From JBMNEH01 sp050948665 (lineage in GTDB: Bacteria; Bacillota; Clostridia; Christensenellales; UMGS416): a stretch of DNA of 64,000 bases. Within the stretch, counting starts at the first letter, position 1, and each line of letters begins with the position of its first letter. The translations under genes were made by a program, and so were the position numbers. Under the pieces are notes generated by a model. That model did not search any database. It saw nothing but the letters and a program-made list of their open reading frames with translations, and had not been told where the DNA came from. The stretch is taken from the NCBI GenBank assembly GCA_050948665.1, contig JBMNEH010000001.1:1550001-1614000 (forward strand). Direction: 5' to 3'. Of the stretch, positions 1-8,772 are shown piece by piece.

Positions 1-793
1 GTATATCAGCTATTGAGAACAAATCCATATCTCCCTGTCCGGTTATAGCGCCCCGAAGGAGCTTTCCTCCCATCGTCTCAAACCAACTGCCCATATTGCA
101 ATCAAATAGGCCACTCTGTCCCGGCAATCTGCTCTTTTCCCGCAAATAGAAATCTTTAAAGTGCACCATCTTTGCATAAGGTGCGCAAGCCCTTACTGCC
201 TCCGACGGATTTTCGTCCACACACAGAAAATTCCCCACGTCCAGAGTCATCCCCAATCCCGGCCTATCAATTGCCTCTAGTAATCGAAGCATACGATCTG
301 AACCATTACAAAAAAAACCATGGTTCTCTAAAGTAACCAGCAACCCCAAAGATGCTGCATAATCAAATAGCAGACGACTTCCCTCAACCATAAGAGGCAG
401 TTCTTCTTCAAATCGTTCCTGCGTATTCTTCGAAAAGGGTCTGCGAAACGAGGCAATATCATGCCGCATCAGGGGGATTCCCAACTCCGCTGCAGCTTGC
501 ATATGTTTCTTAACACGCTCAATCTCAGCATTCCTTGCCTCCAAATCGGGCATTAACAAATCAGCATTTAGCGAATAAGCGGAGAGAGGAATTCCTACTT
601 CACGAAAAGCACGCTTAACTCGTTGAATTAAGGAAGAATTCAGTCCGTCTGATGTAACAAAGGGCAGTGAAAAAGGCACCAACTCCATATGCTCGCAACC
701 TATCTCTGCCACATAGGCCGCCAGTGCTTCCGGCGACATTTCTCCTGCCGCCATCACAGGGTCCAAGCAATAACAACTGATACCGAATATCAT
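1..793 (-). CDS. Sugar phosphate isomerase/epimerase, xylose-isomerase-like TIM barrel (partial)
   Basis: The frame is open from an ATG at 793 to the left edge, so the C-terminus is missing. An AGGAGG lies 7 nt before the ATG. The translation starts MIFGISCYCLDPVMAAG and carries features of AP-endonuclease-2-like TIM barrels: an early CEHMELVPF strand, VTLENHGFF (metal-binding Glu), GMTLDVGNF (Asp) and MVHFKDFYL (His/Lys). The family isomerises or epimerises sugars and keto-sugars with a divalent metal. It follows the PHP, RraA, SDR and dehydratase genes on the same strand, separated by about 375 bp, so it may belong to the same sugar-acid pathway. The exact substrate cannot be read from sequence. 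Confidence 0.85.
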   Translation of the reverse strand, partial: MIFGISCYCLDPVMAAGEMSPEALAAYVAEIGCEHMELVPFSLPFVTSDGLNSSLIQRVKRAFREVGIPLSAYSLNADLLMPDLEARNAEIERVKKHMQAAAELGIPLMRHDIASFRRPFSKNTQERFEEELPLMVEGSRLLFDYAASLGLLVTLENHGFFCNGSDRMLRLLEAIDRPGLGMTLDVGNFLCVDENPSEAVRACAPYAKMVHFKDFYLREKSRLPGQSGLFDCNMGSWFETMGGKLLRGAITGQGDMDLFSIADI

Positions 794-1168
794 ATGAATT
801 CCTCCTAATGCATTGTATTGTTCCCAACTATATAAAACTAAATAGCAAATAACAGGACAACTTTCAATCTTCAATATTCCGGATAGAAGAACCTTTAAGG
901 TGGTTTTGATTAAGCTGTTGATTCATAGATCCAAGCATCCGAACAGCCATGCTATATGCCCCCGGATTTCAAGTCTTTTCATATTTATGCAAACAAACCT
1001 CTTTTATCGCCTTTGCTTCGATGCAGTATCAAAAAGATTGCCTTCGGTGAAGAGGGCGCTATCCCGCAATACTCCATGTACATGAAACAATTTTGCGCAA
1101 AACTCATTATACCTCATCTTCTAAACTAAAAATACAAAGGAAAATGCAGGCGAAGATGTTCCGTTTCT
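794..1168. other. Intergenic stretch, no gene seen
   Basis: The only open frame here is a 61-codon plus-strand frame at 900-1085 without a ribosome-binding site and with no recognisable protein. I see no convincing promoter, hairpin or repeat apart from the AGGAGG of the gene starting at 793. Confidence 0.5.
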
Positions 1169-2122
1169 TTATTTCAGAAATATCGGTTGAGCCCAGGCAC
1201 TGTTACCATTTTGATCAACAGCAACAGCACGTATACTGCTGAGTCCTGGGGGAACCGGATATTCCACCTGTATCAAAGGCTCCTTATCCATTATGAAACC
1301 CTGGTACAGATATGGACCAAACGCAGGATATTCCGCTTCGCGACCGATAAGGTGAATTCTCTTCGCTCCGGAACAGACGAACACCACTTTTTCGTCTTCG
1401 ACATAAAAAGAAATTATTTCCGGCGCCTCCTCACCCTCCATCGCTGCCACAGAATAAAAACTGCCCCTTCGTATGGCATCCATCAGCCCTGCATGGGAAA
1501 AATCATCCGTCTTAACCAAAATTGATCCGCCGCAATAATCGGGCAACCATCCATGGGCGTCATCTGCGCTAAAAGCCCATAATTTCTGGCCGTGCCAGAG
1601 CATATGGTCATAGAAAACCTCTCCGCTTCCCATTCGGCCTTCAATCTCACAACCATGGTTATAGATTTCCATACCGATGCAGCCCCGTATATCCAGTGTA
1701 TCCGAAATCTCAGCAAGGCTCCAATATGGGTGACAGTATAACGCTTCGTTTCCTCGCTCACGAATAAAATTTACTATTTCCTGTACAGACTTGCAGTTAA
1801 AGTTATCCGGAGAAAAAGATTCTCCGTTTCCGAACAATGTGACATCCGGGTCTCCAAAGGCGACAATATGATGTATACCTCCGCCGCTTCGGGTAATATC
1901 TGATCCGAACTCTGCACCTCCCAACACCAGGAAAGTATCAGTTTCATGTTCCGGATACCAAGCGTACCGCCAATGATCCGTTACTGCGCAGAAAGTATAA
2001 CCATTCCGCTTATACCTTTCCAGTGTCTCCTCAGGAGAAAGACGTCCGTCCGATTTGGTGGTATGCAAATGCAGGTTACCTTTATACAGCCTTCCGGTCT
2101 CAGATAGAGTTTGTCTTTTCAT
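1169..2122 (-). CDS. PHP-domain metal-dependent hydrolase
   Basis: About 317 residues. The PHP signature is complete: NLHLHTTKSDG (residues 16-26), AVTDHW, a Glu in GGAEFGSD, an ALYCHPYW strand and a terminal FSADDAHGW. These are the His/Asp/Glu clusters that bind the metal centre in PHP phosphoesterases. I chose the ATG at 2122 because AAGAGGTGAAGAC precedes it; a longer frame starting 27 nt upstream runs into a terminator hairpin. It is the last member of a compact minus-strand series behind a RraA-family gene. PHP members in catabolic clusters hydrolyse phosphoesters or cyclic intermediates; the substrate here is unknown. Confidence 0.85.
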   Translation of the reverse strand: MKRQTLSETGRLYKGNLHLHTTKSDGRLSPEETLERYKRNGYTFCAVTDHWRYAWYPEHETDTFLVLGGAEFGSDITRSGGGIHHIVAFGDPDVTLFGNGESFSPDNFNCKSVQEIVNFIRERGNEALYCHPYWSLAEISDTLDIRGCIGMEIYNHGCEIEGRMGSGEVFYDHMLWHGQKLWAFSADDAHGWLPDYCGGSILVKTDDFSHAGLMDAIRRGSFYSVAAMEGEEAPEIISFYVEDEKVVFVCSGAKRIHLIGREAEYPAFGPYLYQGFIMDKEPLIQVEYPVPPGLSSIRAVAVDQNGNSAWAQPIFLK

Positions 2123-2134
2123 GTCTTCACCTCT

Positions 2135-2160
2135 TAAAAAGGCAGCCAAAGCTGCCTTTT
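2135..2160 (-). terminator. Hairpin between RraA-like gene and PHP gene
   Basis: Perfect 10-bp inverted repeat, AAAAGGCAGC and GCTGCCTTTT, with a 4-nt loop. On the minus strand it ends in a T-run directly after the stop codon of the RraA-like gene and just before the PHP gene's ribosome-binding site. It probably reduces read-through into the PHP gene. Confidence 0.6.
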
Positions 2161-2161
2161 G

Positions 2162-3085
2162 TTATATTCTCACCGTAGGTTCTACGGGTAGTATCGCCTG
2201 TTTTCGGTCGTACTCCCTGGCGGCTTTCATTTCTTCATCCCATGTCAGATGACGATACCCCTCTCCGCGGGAATCATTAGAAATCCAATCCACAAAGTCA
2301 TTCATTATAGCTTCTGTCCACTGGGTGTCAATTTGTGCAGTGGTATAAATATGGGAATGCAATCTATCGAAGCCAAAGACATCCCGAATATGCGATTTTT
2401 CCGCCTTAACGGCAGTTGTCTCCGCCAGCTGCGGCGGTAAAAACAAGACTCCGGCCTGGGTTGCAATTACAACGTCACCCGGAAGGCAAATTGCGCCGCC
2501 GATACGGGTGGGCGTATTCATTCCGGTCATAATGTAATCAGCGATACCCGTAGGATCTTCTCCCCGGTAAAGTATTTGCAGGCCGTCGATATGAACAATC
2601 TGTTCCATATCTCGTATTCCGCCCCATAGTACAGCGCCACCCCGTTTTGTATGGGAACGGATAGCCGTGGACAAATTGCCCCCAACAAAGGTACCGTCCC
2701 TTATCTTATCAAAAAAATCCACCACCAACACGTCATCTTCTATAAGCGAATCAATGACCCACTGGTTGTAGGTTCCACGGCGGCCTTCATTTTCCGTACC
2801 TTGGTGCATAAGTATTTTATGTAGGTCGGGACGAGTTGGCATCATAGTAGCGGTAACTGCTCTTCCAACTAAGCGATAATCCCTGTCGGGATTGGTATAC
2901 TTGAAATCACCTTGGAACTGGTATTTATAACCCAAGCCGTAAATAGCTCCCCAAGCTTCCTCCAGGGTCAGCTTACGCAGGCGCTCAAGCACATCAGCAG
3001 CCACCATGGGTCTCCCGTCCGGAAGACGCTCACCATCCCATTCCTGTGTTAAAAATATAATCTCGTTGGGATCAGAAAAACGCAT
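2162..3085 (-). CDS. RraA-family protein (aldolase/decarboxylase-like)
   Basis: 307 residues, ATG after AGGAGGTACTTCATA. The core GGNLSTAIRSHTKRGGAVL followed by WGGIRD is the signature of the RraA / dimethylmenaquinone-methyltransferase-like fold, whose metabolic members are class II pyruvate aldolases and oxaloacetate decarboxylases using a divalent metal. The gene is longer than plain RraA (about 160 residues), with N-terminal (about 100) and C-terminal (about 80) extensions. It sits directly after two SDR genes and a dehydratase, the place where a retro-aldol cleavage step would be expected. Assigning it the cleavage step is inference from the neighbourhood. Confidence 0.8.
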   Translation of the reverse strand: MRFSDPNEIIFLTQEWDGERLPDGRPMVAADVLERLRKLTLEEAWGAIYGLGYKYQFQGDFKYTNPDRDYRLVGRAVTATMMPTRPDLHKILMHQGTENEGRRGTYNQWVIDSLIEDDVLVVDFFDKIRDGTFVGGNLSTAIRSHTKRGGAVLWGGIRDMEQIVHIDGLQILYRGEDPTGIADYIMTGMNTPTRIGGAICLPGDVVIATQAGVLFLPPQLAETTAVKAEKSHIRDVFGFDRLHSHIYTTAQIDTQWTEAIMNDFVDWISNDSRGEGYRHLTWDEEMKAAREYDRKQAILPVEPTVRI

Positions 3086-3138
3086 TATGAAGTACCTCCT
3101 TCTATATTTTGTTCGATAACAATGCGCATATCTCGTAG

Positions 3139-3903
3139 TTAAACCAACATTGAGCCGCCATCTACACGAATAGTCGTACCAGTCACGTGATCGGCTTCCG
3201 CACCGACAAGATACGCAACGATACCCGCGGTATCTCTGGGTAAACCATATCTACCCATCCGGAATGGATTTCTGGTTTTCTGTTCCAGGAAACTCCGAAC
3301 GGTAAATTTTCTGGGGTTCCCGGTCTTTCCTTCAATTTTCACTCCTCCGGGTGCGACACAGTTCACCGTTATTCCCAAGGGTGCCAATTCTACAGCGGCT
3401 TCCCGCATCAACATAGTCATGCTACCTTTAGATACAGCATATGCGGCATCAAAATCCGTGGGTCTCTTAGCGTGAACAGAAGATATTAAGACAATACGAC
3501 CCTGTTTTGACTCACGTATATAGGGAACGCAAAGTTGTATTAAGTAAAAGGCTGCCCGGAGATTTACATTATACTCTTTTCGGAATATCTCAACGGAACT
3601 TTCCAGCAGAGAATACTGCGACTGTATTGCGGCATTGTTGACCAAAATATCTAACCTGCCAAACCGCTGGATTGGTGCATCTGCAAGGCGCTTGCAACCC
3701 TCATACGTGCCTACATCAGCTTGAATCAATTCCGCATCCGTATATTTTCGCAACTCCTTAAGCGTTTCCTGCGCTAAGCCTAAGGTGGAATTACATCCTA
3801 TAATCAGTTTTACACCCTGTTGTGCCAAAGCCAGCGATATCCCTTTTCCAATGCCCTTACCGCCGCCTGTAATCAGGGCAACTCTTCCGTCAAGCCCGCC
3901 CAT
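3139..3903 (-). CDS. SDR-family oxidoreductase (catalytically complete copy)
   Basis: 254 residues from the ATG at 3903, preceded by AGGTGGAATA. The cofactor loop TGGGKGIG (12-19), NNAA (89-92), Ser141/142 and YAVSK (Tyr155, Lys159) are all present, so this is a functional classical SDR, probably oxidising or reducing a sugar-acid hydroxyl with NAD(P). The start overlaps the end of the upstream SDR by 14 nt, indicating translational coupling. The two are paralogues: both have an ISS(V/I)HA(K/E)(R/K)PT stretch and a MTMLMREA or ITMLMREA helix. A frame running further upstream exists but has no better ribosome-binding site. Confidence 0.9.
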   Translation of the reverse strand: MGGLDGRVALITGGGKGIGKGISLALAQQGVKLIIGCNSTLGLAQETLKELRKYTDAELIQADVGTYEGCKRLADAPIQRFGRLDILVNNAAIQSQYSLLESSVEIFRKEYNVNLRAAFYLIQLCVPYIRESKQGRIVLISSVHAKRPTDFDAAYAVSKGSMTMLMREAAVELAPLGITVNCVAPGGVKIEGKTGNPRKFTVRSFLEQKTRNPFRMGRYGLPRDTAGIVAYLVGAEADHVTGTTIRVDGGSMLV

Positions 3904-4642
3904 TATTCCACCTGCCCTCCGGATCCCCATTGAGATAATAGCCGGTAAAACCACCATCTACCTGAAACACCGCACCGTTCACATAGGAAGCTTCGTCTGA
4001 ACACAGGAATAGTGCAGGTTTCACAATTTCCTCCGGGACTGCCAATCGACCCAAGGGGATCTTTGTTTCTGCACAATCATATAGCAATATGCTGTCACTT
4101 GAGAAAAGATTTATGTCTCCCTCAATCGGCCCGGTTAAAAGGGAGTTGACCCGAATCCCAAGCCGCCCGTAATCCAAAGAGGCCTCGCGCATCAGCATTG
4201 TGATGCCTCCCTGCGCTACACTGTAGAGAAAGGCGCAACCTGTGGGTTTCTCTGCGTGAATGCTTGAAATATACAGCATTGCACCGCCTCGATCCTTCCC
4301 GATATGGCGTACCGCATGAAGGCTGCCACAGTATGCCGTCATCAGGTTTGCATTAAAAGAACGCTCCCACTGGACATGTGTGCAATCCATAAGAGATGCC
4401 CGCTCGACTACCCTGCAGGCATGAATGTAGATATCCAAATCATACCAACCAGCCAAAGCTTTCTCTGCCGCGTCATCTGTTTCCGGTTCTTCCGGAAAGC
4501 ATTCCGCCTCTATCCCATCAGGCGCAGTATTGACTCCGGAAAGTCGAAGTTTTGCACCTTCGGCAAACATGGCAACAGCAAGCGCACTCCCAACGGGGGT
4601 GTTCGCTCCAGTAATCCAAACCTTTTTACCAATAAAGCGCAT
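3890..4642 (-). CDS. SDR-family protein lacking catalytic residues
   Basis: 250 residues from the ATG at 4642 (TGGAGTTGATATT upstream). It is homologous to the next gene but altered at each catalytic landmark: the cofactor loop reads TGANTPVG (Gly to Pro), the NNAG position reads IHAC (73-76), and the YxxxK motif reads YSVAQ, with Tyr140 kept and Lys replaced by Gln144. The Ser (126/127) is intact. This is expected for a pseudo-enzyme subunit or an SDR with altered chemistry. Overlap with the active SDR suggests the two could form a hetero-oligomer, as known for other active/inactive SDR pairs. The C-terminus is long and Asn/Gly rich. Confidence 0.85.
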   Translation of the reverse strand: MRFIGKKVWITGANTPVGSALAVAMFAEGAKLRLSGVNTAPDGIEAECFPEEPETDDAAEKALAGWYDLDIYIHACRVVERASLMDCTHVQWERSFNANLMTAYCGSLHAVRHIGKDRGGAMLYISSIHAEKPTGCAFLYSVAQGGITMLMREASLDYGRLGIRVNSLLTGPIEGDINLFSSDSILLYDCAETKIPLGRLAVPEEIVKPALFLCSDEASYVNGAVFQVDGGFTGYYLNGDPEGRWNNGRA

Positions 4643-4646
4643 AATA

Positions 4647-6014
4647 TCAACTCCAAAGCCTGTCATGTGAATACCAGTTATTCCAATCTTCCGTATCCAT
4701 CCAAAGACCGGGAGCGTTGGGATTCAGATGCTCAAGCAAAACTTCATCGTTCAAACCATCGATTCCCAAACCGGGCGCATTCGGAACTGTGATCCATCCA
4801 TTGTCAACAATCCGCCCATACTTGTATTTCACCATATCATTCCACCAGGGAATATCATTGGAATGGAATTCCAATGCAATAAAGTTCTCTAGAGAGGCAC
4901 AGGTATGTGCGGCAGCCAAACAAGCCACAGGACTTTCCGCCATATGCATGGCAACGGCCACGCCATGCTCATTGGCATAATCACCGATTTTTTTGCTCTC
5001 CAACATTCCGCCGGCAGTAAGTAAATCCGGATGAATCACTGAAACACCGCCAGCATCAATAAGGGGCATGAAGTTTTCTTTAAGATAAATATCCTCCCCT
5101 GTGCAAATTGGCGTCGTTGACATATTGGACAACCTGACATACTGCTGCGTATATTGCCACGGAACCAAGTCCTCCAACCAAGCCAGGTTATACTTCTCCA
5201 CCCGCTTCACCAACTTCATACAATCCTCAATGCCAATATGACCGAAATGGTCCACCGCAAGGGGCATCTCGTAGCCTAAGACAGAGCGTACTTCGGCAAC
5301 GTACTGTTCAAGGGCTTCAAATCCAATTTCAGTGATATGGATAAAGGTTTGAGGATGAGGTATATTGTTATAATCATAAGAACGGTTTGTATAGAAGCGA
5401 ACCGCTTCCATATCCCCCACCCGTTTTGCTTCCGCTATCTTCTCTGCAATTTCGCGTGGCTCATCAAGAAAACCCAAGGGTGCTGATAATGCACCAGGAA
5501 TATGGCGAATCTGACCAATACCCAAATCCATCTTCAGAAACGTATATCCCTGCTCTGCCCGTTTCTTCAGCGCTTGCCCCATGGCGATACCCGTGTCTTT
5601 TCCCTGCACGTCCGTATCACAATACATGCGTATCTTGTCACGGAATTTTCCGCCAAGCAGCATAAAGCAGGGCACGCCATAAGCCTTTCCTGCCAAGTCC
5701 ATCAATGCAACCTCGATGCCGCTGACCCCGCCACCCTGCCTTGCATGCCCGCCGAACTGCTTTATTCGGCGGAAAAGCTTATCTACATTCACCGGATTTT
5801 CACCAATCAGAAGCCTCTTCAGCATTAGAGCGTACATGGGATCAGCATGGTCACGCACTTCACCATAACCTTCTATTCCCTGGTTTGTGGAAATTCTCAG
5901 AATCGGGCAGCGCATGGGCGCTCCCACAATATCCGCAATACGCATATCCGTAATGCGCAGTTTGGATGGGCTGGAGCAGGTATTGAAATTCATGTCAAGT
6001 TCGCTGTGTATCAT
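4647..6014 (-). CDS. Mandelate racemase/muconate lactonizing enzyme family dehydratase
   Basis: 455 residues. I take the ATG at 6014 (GGAGG 5 nt upstream) rather than one seven codons earlier. Enolase-superfamily landmarks: FLKMDLG with Lys161 as a base, metal ligands near Asp255 (AVDHFG), Glu281 (WLEDLVPW) and Glu307 (CTGEDIY), and His357 in AMHMAESP. This pattern fits acid-sugar dehydratases (galactonate or gluconate type), which remove water from a sugar acid to give a 2-keto-3-deoxy acid. It is the first gene of the minus-strand operon, with its own promoter at 6047-6075, and is followed after 4 nt by the SDR pair. Substrate is not determined. Confidence 0.88.
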   Translation of the reverse strand: MIHSELDMNFNTCSSPSKLRITDMRIADIVGAPMRCPILRISTNQGIEGYGEVRDHADPMYALMLKRLLIGENPVNVDKLFRRIKQFGGHARQGGGVSGIEVALMDLAGKAYGVPCFMLLGGKFRDKIRMYCDTDVQGKDTGIAMGQALKKRAEQGYTFLKMDLGIGQIRHIPGALSAPLGFLDEPREIAEKIAEAKRVGDMEAVRFYTNRSYDYNNIPHPQTFIHITEIGFEALEQYVAEVRSVLGYEMPLAVDHFGHIGIEDCMKLVKRVEKYNLAWLEDLVPWQYTQQYVRLSNMSTTPICTGEDIYLKENFMPLIDAGGVSVIHPDLLTAGGMLESKKIGDYANEHGVAVAMHMAESPVACLAAAHTCASLENFIALEFHSNDIPWWNDMVKYKYGRIVDNGWITVPNAPGLGIDGLNDEVLLEHLNPNAPGLWMDTEDWNNWYSHDRLWS

Positions 6015-6046
6015 TGTCGCCTCCAAAGTTATCACATGCTTTTTAT

Positions 6047-6075
6047 ATTATAACACCTGGTTCGTCCCGTAACAA
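6047..6075 (-). promoter_or_regulatory. Promoter of the sugar-acid operon
   Basis: On the minus strand: TTGTTA (-35, 6075-6070), a 17-nt spacer, TATAAT (-10, 6052-6047), ending 33 nt before the dehydratase start at 6014. Spacing and boxes are those of a sigma-A promoter. Confidence 0.7.
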
Positions 6076-6103
6076 GCAAGAAGACTTTGCTCTTGTGCGA
6101 AAA

Positions 6104-6119
6104 TGTCAAAAAGATGACA
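6104..6119. promoter_or_regulatory. Possible operator dyad upstream of the promoter
   Basis: TGTCA and TGACA separated by 6 nt, lying about 30 nt upstream of the -35 box of the sugar-acid operon. Short and therefore weak evidence; a position suited to an activator or repressor. Confidence 0.35.
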
Positions 6120-6457
6120 ATCCACAGACAGCAAACTCTCCTATCTCCTATATACCAATAACGTATTAATGGTTATTTTCTTTAACCAAATATTGCTCTT
6201 TTGTTATCCTTATTTATTCAAGGATATGTCATCGATGCGCTTTTTACTTCTCCCGTATTCATGTCAGCCCTTACATAGACTACGAGTAAGTTTCGCAGAT
6301 GACTCCTCCCCTTCTTTATTGGCGACTCTTATGAATGACATCGGCAACAACAAAAAGCAAGTGCGTAAATTCACTTTTCTTACCCGACAATGAAATTTTA
6401 CACGGAAGAAAAAAATGTATATTATATAGATTTTATTTAATATATCGCATAGATGGG
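6120..6457. other. Divergent intergenic region, no gene seen
   Basis: AT-rich leader region between the minus-strand dehydratase operon and the plus-strand amino-acid transporter. Open frames in it lack ribosome-binding sites. I looked for T-box and amino-acid riboswitch signatures and recognised none. Confidence 0.5.
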
Positions 6458-6486
6458 TTGACATTATACAAAATTCAGTATAATAT
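6458..6486 (+). promoter_or_regulatory. Promoter of the amino-acid ABC transporter
   Basis: TTGACA at 6458-6463. A TATAAT is at 6479-6484 (15-nt spacer) and an overlapping TAATAT at 6481-6486 (17-nt spacer). It lies about 40 nt upstream of the binding-protein start. Confidence 0.75.
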
Positions 6487-6524
6487 CAGTTTATGCCTTG
6501 AATGGGCACAAGGAGGAAAATAAA

Positions 6525-7286
6525 ATGTTTTCAAAAAAATGGATCGCTCTTCTCGTATCTCTGACCTTGTTGGCTTGTATGCTTCTTGGCTGTCAGTCCA
6601 AAGCAGACGAGGGAGAGGCTACCATTGTATGGGGAACCAATGCTGAATTTGTACCATTTGAAACCAAAGACTCCGATGGTTCCGTCGTCGGTGTAGACGC
6701 TAACATCGCTGCCGCCATTGCAGAACACATAGGTGCCAAACTCGTAATTGAGGACATGAATTTTGACTCCTTGCCGGCTGCACTCCAATCCGGCAAGATT
6801 GATATGATTATTGCCGGCTATTCCCGGAACGAAGAACGTGAAGAAACCATGGATTTTTCTACCAGCTATTACACTGCCCGTCAGGTAGTTATTGTCGCAG
6901 AGGATACTGAAGGCATTGCCTCCGAAGAAGACTTGATTGGCAAAACTATCGGCGTACAGGGCGGCACGACCGGCGACTTGTTTGTTGCCTCTGAGATTGA
7001 AGGCGCCGAAATCCATCGCTACACCTCAATGACTCTTGCCTGTCAGGATCTCACCAATGGGAAACTGGACTGTGTGATCGGTGATAGCCTTACAATTTCT
7101 CTGATACAAAGAAGCATTAAAAACTTGAAAATTGTGGAAAGTATTATATATCCCGATGAATATTATGCAATCGCTGTAATGAAAGGTAACACCGACCTGC
7201 TTAATCAGATTAACGAAACTTTAGCAGAACTTCAAAAGAATGGTTCCATTGATAACTGGGTAGTGGAATTCTCTACAACCGATTAA
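6525..7286 (+). CDS. Polar amino-acid ABC transporter, substrate-binding lipoprotein
   Basis: 253 residues. Start at the ATG after AAGGAGGAAAATAAA. A lipoprotein signal peptide ends in LLGC (Cys about residue 24). The body is a family-3 periplasmic binding protein: VWGTNAEFVPFE, an IVGxxxxxGGTTGDL-type loop (VQGGTTGDLF), and the RNEEREETMDFSTSY segment that closes over the amino-acid ligand. It delivers a polar amino acid to the permease and ATPase encoded downstream. A terminator-like hairpin separates it from the permease, which would give more binding protein than membrane components, as is common in such operons. The specific amino acid is not deducible. Confidence 0.93.
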   Translation: MFSKKWIALLVSLTLLACMLLGCQSKADEGEATIVWGTNAEFVPFETKDSDGSVVGVDANIAAAIAEHIGAKLVIEDMNFDSLPAALQSGKIDMIIAGYSRNEEREETMDFSTSYYTARQVVIVAEDTEGIASEEDLIGKTIGVQGGTTGDLFVASEIEGAEIHRYTSMTLACQDLTNGKLDCVIGDSLTISLIQRSIKNLKIVESIIYPDEYYAIAVMKGNTDLLNQINETLAELQKNGSIDNWVVEFSTTD

Positions 7287-7300
7287 CAGCTTTCACAGAG

Positions 7301-7332
7301 CAACCCGGTCCGAATATGTGACCGGGTTGCCT
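7301..7332 (+). terminator. Attenuating terminator after the binding-protein gene
   Basis: Inverted repeat CAACCCGGTC / GACCGGGTTG (10 bp, 9-nt loop) followed by CCTTT. The T-run is short, so partial read-through into the permease is expected. Confidence 0.6.
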
Positions 7333-7367
7333 TTCAATTCATAGATAAACGCCCCAAGGGAGTCCCT

Positions 7368-8048
7368 ATGGAACTATTTCACAGCCTTACACACGCCATT
7401 TATACAAACTTGATCCGAGAATCGCGATTTCTTTTGTTATTGAAGGGTTTTTTAACTACCCTTGAAATAACGATAATGGCTTTGATTCTTGGTATACTTA
7501 TCGGTATAGTTATTGCATCGTTCCGCATTGTGAATGTAAAACCATTAAACTGGGTTGCCAAGATCTATTTAAATGTTATACGAGGTACCCCCGCTGTAGT
7601 GCAACTTGTCATTATTTACTATGCAATACTGGCATCTGCCACATTACCGAAGGTTGTCGTGGCCTCAGTTGCATTTGCTATTAACAGCGGCGCATACGTT
7701 TCTGAATTGATACGGGGCGGAATACTTGCTGTAGATAAAGGTCAGATGGAAGCGGCTCGCTCATTGGGTATGTCATGGTCTGTTTCTATGTTCCGGGTCA
7801 TACTCCCACAAGCTCTTAAGACAATCCTACCCTCATTAATGAATGAGGCAATTGCCTTGCTGAAGGAAACGGCTATAGCCGGATATATTGCGCTGGATGA
7901 CATAACCCGTTCTGGTGATATTATTCGCAGCCGTACATTTGACCCGTATACGCCATTTATACTGGTGGCGGTAGTTTACCTGTACACCACCACTGTAATG
8001 TCCTCGTTAGCCGGGCGTTTCGAGAGGAGGTTACGAGAAAGTGATTAA
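7368..8048 (+). CDS. Polar amino-acid ABC transporter, permease
   Basis: 226 residues with about five hydrophobic segments. The HisM/GlnP-type N-terminal helix (LLKGFLTTLEITIMALILG) and the EAA loop MEAARSLGMSWSVSMFRVILPQALK are clear. The EAA loop contacts the ATPase. The stop codon overlaps the GTG start of the ATPase gene by 8 nt. A single permease gene indicates a homodimeric channel. Confidence 0.93.
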   Translation: MELFHSLTHAIYTNLIRESRFLLLLKGFLTTLEITIMALILGILIGIVIASFRIVNVKPLNWVAKIYLNVIRGTPAVVQLVIIYYAILASATLPKVVVASVAFAINSGAYVSELIRGGILAVDKGQMEAARSLGMSWSVSMFRVILPQALKTILPSLMNEAIALLKETAIAGYIALDDITRSGDIIRSRTFDPYTPFILVAVVYLYTTTVMSSLAGRFERRLRESD

Positions 8049-8763
8049 GGTAGAGGCGTTAACAAAAGATTTCGGAGAACTGCAAGTTCTAAAAGGCGTC
8101 AATACATATATTGCTCCCTCTGAAGTAGTTTGCATCATCGGCACTTCTGGCTCAGGAAAGAGTACTTTCCTTCGTTGCATAAATCTTTTAGAAGTCCCGA
8201 CCTCTGGTCGTATTTATATTGAAGGTACCGAGCTGATGGAATATAAAAATCAGATCAATCTTCTCCGCCGGAAAGTCGGCATGGTTTTTCAACAGTTCAA
8301 TCTCTTTCCTCATATGTCGGTTTTAGATAATATTATCCTCGCCCCTATACAGGTTCTAAGGCTTCCAAAGGCGGAAGCCATCGATAGAGCCGAGAACTTG
8401 CTCAAGCGGGTTGGGTTGTATGATCGCATAATGGAGTATCCGAATCGCCTCTCCGGCGGACAGAAACAACGGGTAGCCATTGCTCGGGCATTGGCTATGA
8501 AGCCTGATATCATGCTCTTTGATGAGCCTACCTCTGCGCTTGATCCGGAAATGGTAGGTGAGGTTCTTCAGGTCATGAAGGATTTGACGACAGAGGGAAT
8601 GACAATGGTAATCGTGACACATGAAATGGGTTTCGCACGTGAGGTTGCCGACCGTGTGCTATTCATGGACAACGGAATCATTGCTGAAGATGCCACACCT
8701 GAAGCGCTTTTTACAAACCCGCAAACTGATCGTGCTCGGGACTTTTTGGCCAAGGTATTATAG
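8041..8763 (+). CDS. Polar amino-acid ABC transporter, ATP-binding protein (GlnQ/HisP type)
   Basis: 240 residues, GTG start at 8041 after GAGGAGG. Walker A GTSGSGKST, Q-loop VFQQFNLFPHMSVL, ABC signature LSGGQKQRVAIARAL, Walker B IMLFDEPTSALDPE and H-switch VTHEMGFAREVADRV are complete. Length and motifs are those of the polar amino-acid family. It couples ATP hydrolysis to uptake through the permease encoded immediately upstream. Confidence 0.95.
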   Translation: MIKVEALTKDFGELQVLKGVNTYIAPSEVVCIIGTSGSGKSTFLRCINLLEVPTSGRIYIEGTELMEYKNQINLLRRKVGMVFQQFNLFPHMSVLDNIILAPIQVLRLPKAEAIDRAENLLKRVGLYDRIMEYPNRLSGGQKQRVAIARALAMKPDIMLFDEPTSALDPEMVGEVLQVMKDLTTEGMTMVIVTHEMGFAREVADRVLFMDNGIIAEDATPEALFTNPQTDRARDFLAKVL

Positions 8764-8772
8764 GAGGACAAT

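Noticed and set aside
900..1085. 61-codon plus-strand frame
   Set aside because: No ribosome-binding site, no recognisable motif, and it lies in an intergenic stretch.
6120..6457. T-box or amino-acid riboswitch before the transporter
   Set aside because: No specifier-loop, antiterminator or conserved riboswitch core found.
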